Shown piece by piece: positions 1 through 7,844 of a DNA stretch of 64,000 bases (positions are counted from its first letter, which is position 1; every line of letters begins with the position of its first letter). Origin of the DNA: Geosporobacter subterraneus DSM 17957 (lineage in GTDB: Bacteria; Bacillota; Clostridia; Peptostreptococcales; Thermotaleaceae); assembly GCF_900142145.1 (NCBI RefSeq), contig NZ_FQZV01000010.1, positions 30,412 through 94,411 on the forward strand, in the 5' to 3' direction. The position numbers and the translations under genes were made by a program. Under the pieces are notes generated by a model. It had not been told where the DNA came from. It made no database searches and was given only the letters and a program-made list of their open reading frames with translations.

Positions 1-828
1 GCGCAGCTTAGATCCTAATGCGCCCTCTACCGCCTGGTCTATATCAGCATCATCAAATACGATGAAAGGCGCGTGTCCTCCCAACTCCATAGATACTCTT
101 TTTACCGTATCCGCAGATTGTTTGATCAATACTTTTCCTACTTCTGTAGAACCGGTAAAGGTAATTTTTCTCACCCTCGAATCTTCCATCAGTGTATTGC
201 CTACCTCTCCCGCAGATCCGGTAACCAAATTGACTACTCCCTTTGGCAGTCCTGCTCTTTCAAGCAATTCAAAGATCTTCACCGCTGTCAGAGGAGTTTG
301 TGATGCAGGTTTTAAGATAACTGTGCAGCCTGCTGCCAAAGCAGGCGCCAGTTTGCGGGTCACCATAGCAGCCGGAAAATTCCAGGGGGTTATAGCAGCC
401 GTTACCCCCACAGGCTGTCTCAATACCATAATTCTTTTATTTTCCTTTGATGCAGGGATCATTTCTCCATAGATCCGCTTGGCTTCCTCAGCATACCATT
501 CCATAAAGCTGGCAGCATAGGCTACCTCCCCCTTTGCCTCTGCAAAGGGCTTACCCTGCTCTAAGGTCATAATTTTTGCAATCTCATCCTGATGTTCCAT
601 CATAAGATCATAGGCTTTTCTCAAATAAGCAGAGCGGCTGCCGGCAGTCATAGCCGACCAGACGGGAAAGGCTTCATGGGCTGCATGGATAGCAGCCTTT
701 GCTTCCTCAGCGCCTCCCTTAGGTACTGTTCCTAAAATCTCACCGGTGGCCGGGTTAAGCACTTCCAGCCGTTTTTGGCTGTGAGCTTCTATCCATTCAC
801 CGTTAATATACATTTTATAGTGTTTCAT
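1..828 (-). CDS. NAD(P)-dependent aldehyde dehydrogenase, succinate-semialdehyde type (partial)
   Basis: The reverse-strand frame opens at an ATG ending at 828, just after a GGAGGAATGAAC ribosome site, and stays open to the window edge (276 codons, C-terminus missing). The translation starts MKHYKMYINGEWIEA and has NPATGEILG, the cofactor-site TPWNFP, FTGSTEVGK (about residue 220) and MELGGHAPFIVFDDADID (about 245-262), an order typical of succinate-semialdehyde/aldehyde dehydrogenases (GabD-like). The catalytic cysteine lies outside the window. Family membership is seen in sequence; the semialdehyde substrate is inferred from similarity only. A 200-bp gap separates it from the divergent ferritin-like gene. 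Confidence 0.9.
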   Translation of the reverse strand, partial: MKHYKMYINGEWIEAHSQKRLEVLNPATGEILGTVPKGGAEEAKAAIHAAHEAFPVWSAMTAGSRSAYLRKAYDLMMEHQDEIAKIMTLEQGKPFAEAKGEVAYAASFMEWYAEEAKRIYGEMIPASKENKRIMVLRQPVGVTAAITPWNFPAAMVTRKLAPALAAGCTVILKPASQTPLTAVKIFELLERAGLPKGVVNLVTGSAGEVGNTLMEDSRVRKITFTGSTEVGKVLIKQSADTVKRVSMELGGHAPFIVFDDADIDQAVEGALGSKLR

Positions 829-1034
829 GTTCATTCCTCCTTCTGCGTTATAGAACCTGCATCCCTTCTGCTATGATTTCCTCGATAAATAAAAAGCGAT
901 GCAAATCCAATCTTAGTTTATTGTCCTTTAATTTGTTATATTTTCTTTTTCTTTCCAACTATTATATCATAATTTTGTTTTGTCTAAAGGGGCGGGGGTA
1001 TAATTATACAAAATGAATTAAGGAGTGTGAACAT

Positions 1035-1529
1035 ATGGCGATTCAATTTGACGGCAGTAAATTACTGCAAATTATCATTCGTAACGAAGCAAAGGTTGCG
1101 GAATTCTATTCCAATCTGGCGGCACAGATGGAAGAGGGAAAAGGCAAAAAATTATTTGAGTCCCTCGCCCAAGACGAGTTGAAGCACGAGAGGATTTATA
1201 CAGGCCTTCTCAACCGTCTGCCTAACGAAGGCAGGTTAGAGTTGACTGAGGACGATGCAGCTTACATAGAATTATTGATCGAAACCGATATGTTTTCACA
1301 AAGCGAAGATGTATTAGCGAAGATGCAGGGAAAATATGCTAAAGAAGATGCCCTGCATGTTGCGGAAAAAATTGAACGAGATGCCATCCTATATATCAAT
1401 GAATTGAAGCTTCTTTTCCCGGATCTGGCACCGGAAGAAATCAATATTGTTCTGGCTGAGGAAAAAAAGCACTTGCGGATGGTACTGTCCAAGGAAGCTG
1501 ATGCTTCCGTCAAACTGCTCGGACTATAA
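1035..1529 (+). CDS. Ferritin-like / rubrerythrin-type diiron protein
   Basis: A 164-residue soluble, almost wholly helical protein. Acidic/His pairs typical of a ferritin-like four-helix bundle are visible: NEAKVAEFY near residues 18-25, DELKHE at 47-52, and EEKKH at 142-146. It lacks the C-terminal rubredoxin domain of true rubrerythrin, so it belongs to the short rubrerythrin-like group, probably peroxide or iron handling in an anaerobe (inference). The ATG follows AAGGAG with good spacing. TTGTTT and TATAAT hexamers (75-80 and 999-1004 after base 900) with 18 bp between them are a possible promoter. It ends in a hairpin shared with the convergent symporter gene. Confidence 0.8.
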   Translation: MAIQFDGSKLLQIIIRNEAKVAEFYSNLAAQMEEGKGKKLFESLAQDELKHERIYTGLLNRLPNEGRLELTEDDAAYIELLIETDMFSQSEDVLAKMQGKYAKEDALHVAEKIERDAILYINELKLLFPDLAPEEINIVLAEEKKHLRMVLSKEADASVKLLGL

Positions 1530-1542
1530 AACAGGTTGATAT

Positions 1543-1588
1543 AAAAAGAAGAGCATTTCCCTTAAGAGGCAGGAAAGCTCTTCTTTTT
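1543..1588. terminator. Bidirectional terminator between ferritin-like gene and SSS symporter
   Basis: A long imperfect stem: AAAAAGAAGAGC at 1543-1554 pairs with GCTCTTCTTTTT at 1577-1588, extended inward by TTTCC/GGAAA. It has A and T tracts on both sides, so it can work in both directions. It overlaps the last codons of the symporter gene on the other strand. Confidence 0.75.
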
Positions 1589-2977
1589 CTCTTTTACCGA
1601 ATATCCCATCATGATGCCGATACTGGCCAGTACTCCCACATACAAGGGATCTACGGTCTTTATACCGTAGATTCCCCACATCAACGCGAGAATAGGCGCA
1701 ACCAAGATCGCCTTCAATCCGCCTTCTGCAGATATGCGTTTTTTATAAAATATGACACCCAATAATGGAATAAAGACTGTCGTACCACGCAAAGCCATTG
1801 ATAAAAAACCCCATTCTAAAATGAGGGAGTCTGCATTTCCCCAGACAAAACATCCTGAGATCACAGATATTCCTAAAATACAGTATCTAAAAAATGCCAA
1901 CTGCTGTCGGTCATCGGCGCAAGAATTTATTTTTTTTGAATAAATATCCCTCGTTATCATGGTAGCGATCCCCAGAATCAAACCGGATGCCGTACCTAGC
2001 ACGGATATGATCAGCGCTGCAATAGCAACCCCTCCCACCACAGGATGCAGATATTTTAAAATAAATACGATCAAAGCCTGCTTCGGTATTGTCTCAGGAT
2101 GGGCAACCCGCATGTACATTCCAATCACTGTAGATAACAATCCAACAGGAGGAATCAATAAAGCCGCAATAAAAGCACCCTTTTGTGATTCTTTCTCATC
2201 TTTTCCGGCAAACATAGCCTGTAGGTAAGTCTGTGTGGATACAATACCAATTACCATGGAAAACCCTTGTGCAGCCCCTGCAAAAATACCCCCACTGAAA
2301 AGGTTAAACCATTGTCTGTCTGGAAAAGCATGCAGCATTCCTTCTACCCCATTGAAATGCAAATACACTGCCATTCCACTCATAATTAGAGCAAAGTACA
2401 ATAAAAAAGTCTTTATGATCCCAATTCTACTGGTTCCCAGGAATCCTCCATAAAATATATAGGATAATATAAATCCAATCGTAACCAATAGAGCGATTGC
2501 CGTAGAAACATGAAACATTGAAGTGAAAATAGCAGTAGAAGAAAGTATTTGTCCAATTACATGAATGAATATGGCAAAGGAAGTAATGATGCTGGCAGCA
2601 AAACCTGCTTTTTCACCATAGCTCTGGGACAAAAACTCAGGAATTGTATCTACCTGTGCCCGTTGTAAAGGCCCTGCTATCAGAAATCCCAGCAGCAAAC
2701 AGGCTGCCGCTGAACCCAATGTAAACCACATGGCATTAAAGCCACGTTGAAAAGCCAGTTGGGCAGTGCCAATTGTAGAAGCGCCGCCTACCACCGTTCC
2801 TAAAATACTGCCTGAAATTTGATATCGATTGAGTTTTCTGCTCCCTACCGAAAAATCCTGTGATGTCTGTACTTTTTTCATTGACAGAATACCAAAATAT
2901 GAAACTGCAAGCAAAGTAATAATCGTACTCAAGAAATGCATGAAACCTGCGATAACACCCACCTCTCCTTTACTCAT
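1562..2977 (-). CDS. Sodium:solute symporter family (SSS) permease
   Basis: A 471-residue polytopic membrane protein with about 12-13 hydrophobic segments. The N-terminal part has the SSS-type SVGSRKLNRYQISGSILGTVVGGASTIG region (quoted in parts: FSVGSRKLNRYQ, GGASTIGTAQLAF) followed by the FTLGSAAACLLLGFL helix. SSS carriers use the sodium gradient to import sugars, amino acids or carboxylates; the substrate cannot be told here. The ATG at 2977 lacks a strong ribosome site; codon 6 (GTG) or the ATG at codon 13 are alternatives. A perfect 18-bp palindrome lies just upstream (2991-3008), and a broken relative of the same family lies at 3287-3627. Confidence 0.85.
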   Translation of the reverse strand: MSKGEVGVIAGFMHFLSTIITLLAVSYFGILSMKKVQTSQDFSVGSRKLNRYQISGSILGTVVGGASTIGTAQLAFQRGFNAMWFTLGSAAACLLLGFLIAGPLQRAQVDTIPEFLSQSYGEKAGFAASIITSFAIFIHVIGQILSSTAIFTSMFHVSTAIALLVTIGFILSYIFYGGFLGTSRIGIIKTFLLYFALIMSGMAVYLHFNGVEGMLHAFPDRQWFNLFSGGIFAGAAQGFSMVIGIVSTQTYLQAMFAGKDEKESQKGAFIAALLIPPVGLLSTVIGMYMRVAHPETIPKQALIVFILKYLHPVVGGVAIAALIISVLGTASGLILGIATMITRDIYSKKINSCADDRQQLAFFRYCILGISVISGCFVWGNADSLILEWGFLSMALRGTTVFIPLLGVIFYKKRISAEGGLKAILVAPILALMWGIYGIKTVDPLYVGVLASIGIMMGYSVKEKKKSFPAS

Positions 2978-2990
2978 CTTCTATTTTTAG

Positions 2991-3008
2991 TTTATCATGC
3001 ATGATAAA
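2991..3008. promoter_or_regulatory. Perfect 18-bp palindrome upstream of the SSS symporter (operator candidate)
   Basis: TTTATCATGCATGATAAA is fully self-complementary and lies 13 bp before the symporter ATG on the reverse strand. A perfect palindrome here is a plausible operator for a dimeric repressor; the regulator is unknown. Confidence 0.45.
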
Positions 3009-3286
3009 TCTTGTCACGGAACGAACCTATTTGTTTTATTGCTTTATCAGTGTATAGTTTTAAAATGTTAACTTTGAGTTATAGGGCGAATTTAAGGAAT
3101 GAAATCTATGGAAGAAAACAGAGCTATTTCTAAAATATTTCATATTTTACATATTGTTAGTATGCTCGTCTTTTATATATACTAGTTTTCAATATAATAA
3201 TCGGAAAAATAGTGATGGAAAAAAGTAGTTATAGGATTCATACAGAGAGCCGATGGGTGATGAAAATCGGTTGATGATTATAGTGA

Positions 3287-3627
3287 AATACATTCCTGTT
3301 TTGCGTACTCGGAATTCTAACCCTTTTCATGGCTTTTACCGTTGTAGGCATTTTAAAAGGCCTCAGCCTAACAACAGCATTTACAGTGGTTTTCCTCTTT
3401 ACTATTTTCGCACCTGGCCTTTGGAGAAAAACTCTACTTTTTATACAACACTGACAGGAATGTCGGTACTGATTCTGTGGCAGTTTGTACCTGCTGTAAG
3501 AATTTTGCCGCACGTTATTTATATGGAGTGGTTAGTTTGTGTAGGAGTATTCTTACTCATGCCGCTGTTGGATAAAAGGCCTATTCATAGGATAAGCCTG
3601 CTGAACCCAGGAGATAGTATATCTTAG
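3287..3627 (+). pseudogene. Remnant of an SSS symporter C-terminus, frameshifted
   Basis: From 3299 one frame reads FCVLGILTLFMAFTVVG and then AFTVVFLFTIFAPGLWRK, the last helices of an SSS carrier including the APGLWRK loop. Near 3425 (a run of A) the similarity moves to another frame, which reads NSTFYTTLTGMSVLILW, then a final hydrophobic helix and a PLLDKRPIHR tail ending at 3627. No start codon, ribosome site or N-terminal two thirds remain. It is a decayed fragment, opposite in strand to the intact SSS gene beside it. Confidence 0.6.
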
Positions 3628-3647
3628 CTCAGGTAGCGACCAGGAAG

Positions 3648-3718
3648 TTTAACGGGCAGGCACAGAGACCTGCCCCTACCAAAGAAAAAACAGTAGGGAT
3701 CGACGCCCTCGTCGTTCC
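3648..3718. repeat. Dispersed hairpin repeat, family C, copy 1
   Basis: Stem GGGCAGG (3654-3660) / CCTGCCC (3669-3675) around CACAGAGA is followed by GTAGGGATCGACGCCCTCGT and CGTTCC at 3693-3718. The same arrangement recurs at 23796-23877 with a different stem sequence that still pairs, and the hairpin alone recurs inverted at 26932-26962. Confidence 0.7.
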
Positions 3719-3765
3719 AAATAAACATTAGATTTATTAGTCACATATCTATAATTATAACATTG

Positions 3766-3793
3766 AAAAAACCCATATTTCTATGGGTTTTTT
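3766..3793 (-). terminator. Rho-independent terminator of the cupin gene
   Basis: AAAAAACCCATA (3766-3777) pairs with TATGGGTTTTTT (3782-3793). On the reverse strand it gives a stem followed by a T tract two bases after the cupin stop codon. Confidence 0.8.
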
Positions 3794-3795
3794 CA

Positions 3796-4146
3796 TTACC
3801 TTATTTGCGGTTTTACTACTACTAAAAACATTTTGAACCGTTCTATGGCATCTAAGGCATGGGGGATATTGGCAGGCATAACCACAACTTCTCCTGCAGA
3901 AGCTTTGATTTTCTCCTCTCCGATAGTGATTTCTGCTGTTCCGTCTATAATATATACCAATGCATCGCCTGCTGCCGAGTGAGAACTGATTCCCTCTCCT
4001 TTGTCAAACGCAAATAAAGTCATGCTCAAATCCAATCTTTGTGCTAAGGTTCTGCTTACGACTCTTCCCTCCTGATAATCAATCAAGGATGCCATATCCA
4101 CCGCTTGTGAAAAGGGCATATTTTTAATTAAGCTTTGTATTTCCAT
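3796..4146 (-). CDS. Small cupin-domain protein
   Basis: A 116-residue single-domain cupin. It has the conserved beta-barrel pattern: EGISSHSAAGDALVYIIDGT (motif 1 region, residues 51-70) and GEVVVMPANIPHALDAIERF (motif 2, about 85-104). The usual HxH metal ligands of motif 1 are reduced to one His, so metal binding may differ. Such stand-alone cupins are found in Clostridia and usually have no assigned reaction. The start is set by AAGGAGG seven bases before the ATG. It is monocistronic with its own terminator. Confidence 0.85.
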   Translation of the reverse strand: MEIQSLIKNMPFSQAVDMASLIDYQEGRVVSRTLAQRLDLSMTLFAFDKGEGISSHSAAGDALVYIIDGTAEITIGEEKIKASAGEVVVMPANIPHALDAIERFKMFLVVVKPQIR

Positions 4147-4319
4147 AATAATCCTCCTTGTTTTTTCTTTAGTATAGCACCTGCGAAAAAAAACATGCTG
4201 TGATTTGAATCAAATTTTTCCAGTATCTTAAAAAATCACAGAAAAAAGTACGTCTCTGCCTTTTTCTGTGATTTATATTTACAATATTTTCAAATCAATC
4301 TCGCAAAATCAAATTCTGT

Positions 4320-4937
4320 ATGAGCAATTGTAATGACGATAAAATCATTCGTGTTAATATGGTAAAACATAGAATTAATCAAAATAAAATAAAAGATGTG
4401 GAGGGACCTGTAAATTTCAACCTAAGATGTGCACGAATAAAGCTAGAAACAGAAGATGAAGAAATCCTTATAACCAATTTAGATCCTGCAGAGGCAGATC
4501 TAAAAGAACTAAAAGAGATCTATAACATGCACTGGGGAATCGAAACAAAATACAATCTACTCAAAAATGGAATAAAGTTAGAAAAATTTACAGGCGATAC
4601 CGATAGAGCAGTACAGCAGGATTTCTATGCCAGCATATATATCAGTAACTTGGCGAGTATAATGATTGCTGACGCACAAGAAGAGTATGATAAGTTGCAT
4701 CAAAACAGCCAAAAGAAACATGAGTATAAAATAAACCAACGAATGGCTATCGCCTATTTAAAAGAGGACTTGCTACATGTTCTATTACAGGATGATCTTC
4801 AAAAGGCCATGAAGTTGTATGAAAAATTCGTAAAAAAACTATCTAAACATGTAGTAGCCATCCGAAGGGATAGGAAGTTTGAGCGCCCAACAAGGCATAA
4901 CCCTAAATATGGGCGCACCAACAAAAAACTATTTTAG
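4320..4937 (+). pseudogene. DDE transposase fragment (IS4-like), 5'-truncated
   Basis: An open frame of 205 codons matches the C-terminal half of an IS4-type DDE transposase: YNMHWGIETKYNLLKNGIKL (residues 75-94) is the Y-(2)-R/W-x(3)-E-x(6)-K region with the catalytic Glu, and the tail is basic (RHNPKYGRTNKKLF). The N-terminal part with the first two catalytic Asp residues is absent and no ribosome site precedes the first ATG, so it is a relic. About 50 bp after the stop, TTAAGTTGACG (4987-4997) may be the element end; the reverse complement recurs at 10857-10867. Confidence 0.8.
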
Positions 4938-5161
4938 GAACGATATAGGGACAGTATGACGTTAAACATTACCATATTTATACAAATTAAGTTGACGACA
5001 TTGGCCCTTGTGCCATTCCGCTGAATGTTCTATTTCTTATTCATATATAGATTACTTGCTTATATAAATGATTTTTTTATCTCTGTAGTAGAGAATCTAT
5101 TCTCCGTAGCAATTGAAATCACTCTCTACATTTGTCAAACTTTGAGAGCATGTATCCATGT

Positions 5162-5779
5162 TTAAATGGCTGTAATATTTTTAAAAGCAGATTTAGATAA
5201 CTGCTCCCATGTATACCATAGATCTCCTATTTCTCTCACTAAAAATGGATCAAATTGCAATCCTTTATTTATTTCGACCTCCTTTTTGCATTTTTCCCAC
5301 GAAAGTGCACTTCTGTAGGATCTATTGGAAGCCATTGCATCTATAGCATCGCAGATTGCAATAATTCTCGATCCCAGGGGTATATGCTCTCCAATAAGCC
5401 CTTTGCAATATCCTTTGCCATCCCACCGCTCATGATGATATAGAACAATATTGGCAATGTCCTTTAGACTGTCTGAACGGTTTAAAATGTTATATCCTAT
5501 TTCCGGATGTTTTTTAATAGATAACCATTCTTCAACCGTCAATTTCTCTGTTTTATTTAAGATATGATCTGGAATTCCAATCTTGCCTATATCGTGTAGA
5601 TGGGCTGCTATATGGATATCTTCTAGTGCTCTGCCCTTTATTCCTATCTTGTTTGCTAAGTCATAGGCCATATCTGCCACTCTGCTAGAATGCCCGCTGA
5701 CATATATATCTTTTGCTTCTAGTGCCCCAACAAGGCATTCTATCACATCATGATAGATTTCTTTTGCAATACATTTCAT
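5162..5779 (-). CDS. HD-GYP domain protein (probable cyclic-di-nucleotide phosphodiesterase)
   Basis: A 205-residue protein made almost wholly of an HD-GYP domain, with no sensor domain. It shows HLHDIGKIG (residues 60-68, the HD metal dyad), HHERWDGKGY (115-124) and a downstream R-x-I-A-I-CDAIDAMASNRSYR helix. The GYP triad reads GYC, an unusual last residue, though such variants can remain active. Known role of the family: hydrolysis of c-di-GMP or a related dinucleotide in the cytosol. The ATG follows AGGGGA. It sits next to a Fur-like regulator and near a diguanylate cyclase, suggesting a local signalling cluster. Confidence 0.9.
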   Translation of the reverse strand: MKCIAKEIYHDVIECLVGALEAKDIYVSGHSSRVADMAYDLANKIGIKGRALEDIHIAAHLHDIGKIGIPDHILNKTEKLTVEEWLSIKKHPEIGYNILNRSDSLKDIANIVLYHHERWDGKGYCKGLIGEHIPLGSRIIAICDAIDAMASNRSYRSALSWEKCKKEVEINKGLQFDPFLVREIGDLWYTWEQLSKSAFKNITAI

Positions 5780-5822
5780 TTATTCTGTCCCCTTTTACAA
5801 AAAAATTGTCTCATTGTAAGTG

Positions 5823-6224
5823 CTATCCAACCAACTTACTGCATTCTTGGCATACTCCTAGAAGATCAATCTTTCCTCCCATGACACAGATACTTGATAA
5901 AGGATTATCTGGATATTGGAGCTTAACGCTGGCAGCTGTTTTACTTTTCCATCCGCACATATGGCAGGTCAGCTCAATATCATAATAGTTGGATAACATG
6001 AAATACCTAGTTCCATCTTTCAATGTGCTGCAATAAATGATTCGTTTCGACAGCAGTTGATCCATTACTCTGTAGATCGTTCTTATTGTCATGGTTTGTT
6101 TATCAATGTTTACGGCAGCTTCAATATCATACACACTAAGTGCTGTACCCTCTTTTTGCCTAAATATTTGATATATGAGCTCTTCTTTCCTAGATACTCT
6201 GGAAGTACTATTCTTCAACTTCAT
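5823..6224 (-). CDS. Fur-family metal/redox transcriptional regulator
   Basis: About 133 residues from an ATG that follows AAAGGAG; an upstream ATG at 6248 has no ribosome site. The N-terminal winged helix has the Fur-type TIRTIYRVMDQLLSK helix and DGTRYFML wing. The C-terminal part keeps the structural zinc site as CHMC (about residues 87-90) and CQEC (125-128). The His-rich metal-sensing site of classical Fur is poorly conserved, so whether it senses iron, zinc or peroxide is not clear. It is divergent from the diguanylate cyclase gene, and a Fur-box-like palindrome lies between them. Confidence 0.85.
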   Translation of the reverse strand: MKLKNSTSRVSRKEELIYQIFRQKEGTALSVYDIEAAVNIDKQTMTIRTIYRVMDQLLSKRIIYCSTLKDGTRYFMLSNYYDIELTCHMCGWKSKTAASVKLQYPDNPLSSICVMGGKIDLLGVCQECSKLVG

Positions 6225-6321
6225 ATAATATTCTCCTTTGTCCAGCAAGTTTTGGTTCTTTACTGGGTGTTGATCATCTGTTTACTCAGCCCATTATTTA
6301 TTGACAGTTTCAAAGCACAAA

Positions 6322-6345
6322 GTTATAATGATATTAATTATCATT
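6322..6345. promoter_or_regulatory. Fur-box-like inverted repeat between the Fur-family gene and the GGDEF gene
   Basis: The stretch ATAATGATATTAATTATCAT resembles the Fur consensus (two GATAAT-type half sites), with TGATATTAATTATCA almost palindromic. It lies 30 bp before the GGDEF start codon and 100 bp before the regulator start, so it could serve both. Confidence 0.5.
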
Positions 6346-6368
6346 TTCATTTAAGAAAGGAGTATTGT

Positions 6369-7463
6369 ATGACGCAAATCCACAATCTTCGAACGCGAAA
6401 GATTTACGAATTCTACTTAGGTGTTCAAATCATGAGTATTGTCATGATTCTTGTAATTTTAAATATATTTAAACTATTTGATGAGGCTTCTAACTTTCAG
6501 ATCAGGGTTTTCGTTTATTTATACGGTATTTACATTCTGTTTAAATTGCTTTATTATATTCGTAAAGCTTATTTTCAAAGTCAGAAGGATGAGCCGGGCG
6601 ATGAGTTCACAAGCCTGCTGATTGCTCTTTTGGATATGCTCTTCTTAACTTTCTTTTTGCATTTTACAAACAGCTATTTTCATATTCTCTCCCATTTATT
6701 TTACTTCTATATTACATTTCAGAGCATTTTGTTTCATCACAAAAGCTATTCAATCTTTAGTACTTTGGCGGCCATTGGTTATTCACTTTTAACGCTTTTA
6801 AATAATCGTAGCCATCTATTTACTTATGAATCCGTCATTCATATAGTCCTCTTCTATCTTTTAGGTTACATATTATCCACTGTAATCAATGAAATCAACC
6901 GATTGGAGTATAACATCTCTTTTATGAACAATGAGTTAACCCAAAAAAATCAGCAATTAAGTGAGATGGCCAATAAGGACTTTTTAACCAATATGTATAA
7001 TCATAAATGCTTCTATTTTCATTTTTGTGAATTCATTAAAAAAACAGAGATAAGCAATTCTCCCTTTAGTCTGGCACTGCTGGATATAGACAATTTTAAA
7101 AAAATCAATGATACTTACGGTCATCTCGCCGGTGACATGATTCTAAAGGAAATCTCTCTATTGATCTTAAATAATATCCGGCAAACGGATATCGCTGCCA
7201 GATATGGAGGGGAAGAATTTGCCATCATTTTTCCTAATACCTCTTTAGATGAGGCTAAATTCATTTGTGAAAGAATCAGAAGCTCTATTGAAAAACACTC
7301 TTTTTATGTCAATGATAAAATCCTTAGGGTAACCATCAGCGGCGGGGTTCGAAACAGCTCCTGCTTTAGTCCCTCCTGTCAGCAGCATGGGTTTTTAGAT
7401 TCTGTAGATCAACTGCTCTACGAAGCAAAATCCCTGGGTAAAAACCAGATCCTGTCTGCCTGA
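6369..7463 (+). CDS. Membrane-bound diguanylate cyclase (GGDEF)
   Basis: The likely start is the ATG at 6369 after AAAGGAG, giving 364 residues; the longer frame upstream overlaps the divergent regulator and is rejected. The first ~180 residues contain about six hydrophobic helices without a recognised sensor domain. A short coiled region leads to a GGDEF domain starting NKDFLTNMYNHK; the active site is ARYGGEEFAII (about residues 278-288), which is catalytically intact. An inhibitory RxxD site is not obvious. Family role: making c-di-GMP from two GTP at the inner face of the membrane. The Fur-like box before it suggests metal-responsive control. Confidence 0.9.
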   Translation: MTQIHNLRTRKIYEFYLGVQIMSIVMILVILNIFKLFDEASNFQIRVFVYLYGIYILFKLLYYIRKAYFQSQKDEPGDEFTSLLIALLDMLFLTFFLHFTNSYFHILSHLFYFYITFQSILFHHKSYSIFSTLAAIGYSLLTLLNNRSHLFTYESVIHIVLFYLLGYILSTVINEINRLEYNISFMNNELTQKNQQLSEMANKDFLTNMYNHKCFYFHFCEFIKKTEISNSPFSLALLDIDNFKKINDTYGHLAGDMILKEISLLILNNIRQTDIAARYGGEEFAIIFPNTSLDEAKFICERIRSSIEKHSFYVNDKILRVTISGGVRNSSCFSPSCQQHGFLDSVDQLLYEAKSLGKNQILSA

Positions 7464-7500
7464 GTTTCTAGAAATATGCTCTAAAAACCCTTCCTATATT

Positions 7501-7525
7501 AAAAGGACCTATGCAGGTCCTTTTT
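7501..7525 (+). terminator. Terminator after the GGDEF gene
   Basis: AAAAGGACC and GGTCCTTTTT pair around TATGCA, with a T tract, 37 bp after the stop codon. Confidence 0.85.
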
Positions 7526-7603
7526 AGTGTTTATCCGGAAATTACAGGTAAAAGGCCGCCTCCACATTCTATATCTTAGCAGCATTCTTTGTCCCCTGAA
7601 GTT

Positions 7604-7759
7604 TTATTTATGGGATTGATGGCTTTCACATTCATTCGATATGCTGCAAGAATCGCCACAACTGTCACAGCCTCCGCCGGACTTCTGCCTTTTGATATAA
7701 CGATATATGCTATAAGCCACAATGGCAGCAATCAATCCGCCAACAACAAAATCAGCCAT
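7604..7759 (-). CDS. FeoB-associated Cys-rich membrane protein
   Basis: A 51-residue frame starting at an ATG (7757-7759) after GGGAGAGGAAGAA. It reads MADFVVGGLIAAIVAYSIYR, then a basic stretch and a Cys-rich tail, GGGCDSCGDSCS, ending NECESHQSHK. One N-terminal membrane helix plus a C-x2-C-x3-C tail is the pattern of the small protein commonly encoded after feoB (FeoC-like role proposed in the family). It lies 85 bp downstream of feoB on the same strand, as the last gene of the feo operon. Confidence 0.85.
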   Translation of the reverse strand: MADFVVGGLIAAIVAYSIYRYIKRQKSGGGCDSCGDSCSISNECESHQSHK

Positions 7760-7844
7760 TTCTTCCTCTCCCTTTTATAGATTTAGAAGGTGCTATAGTT
7801 TCAAATCTTTATAGATAAGAATCTATTATTCTTTAATCACGAAC

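Noticed and set aside
62..472. Forward-strand 136-codon frame over the aldehyde dehydrogenase
   Set aside because: The reverse strand carries a clear aldehyde dehydrogenase with family motifs and a ribosome site; this is a mirror frame.
4195..4216. FNR/CRP-like site upstream of the cupin gene (TTTGAATCAAA)
   Set aside because: Half-site spacing does not fit an FNR box, and no regulator context supports it.
7589..7780. Forward-strand 63-codon frame at the end of the feo operon
   Set aside because: It mirrors the reverse-strand Cys-rich FeoB-associated gene, which has a ribosome site and the expected pattern.
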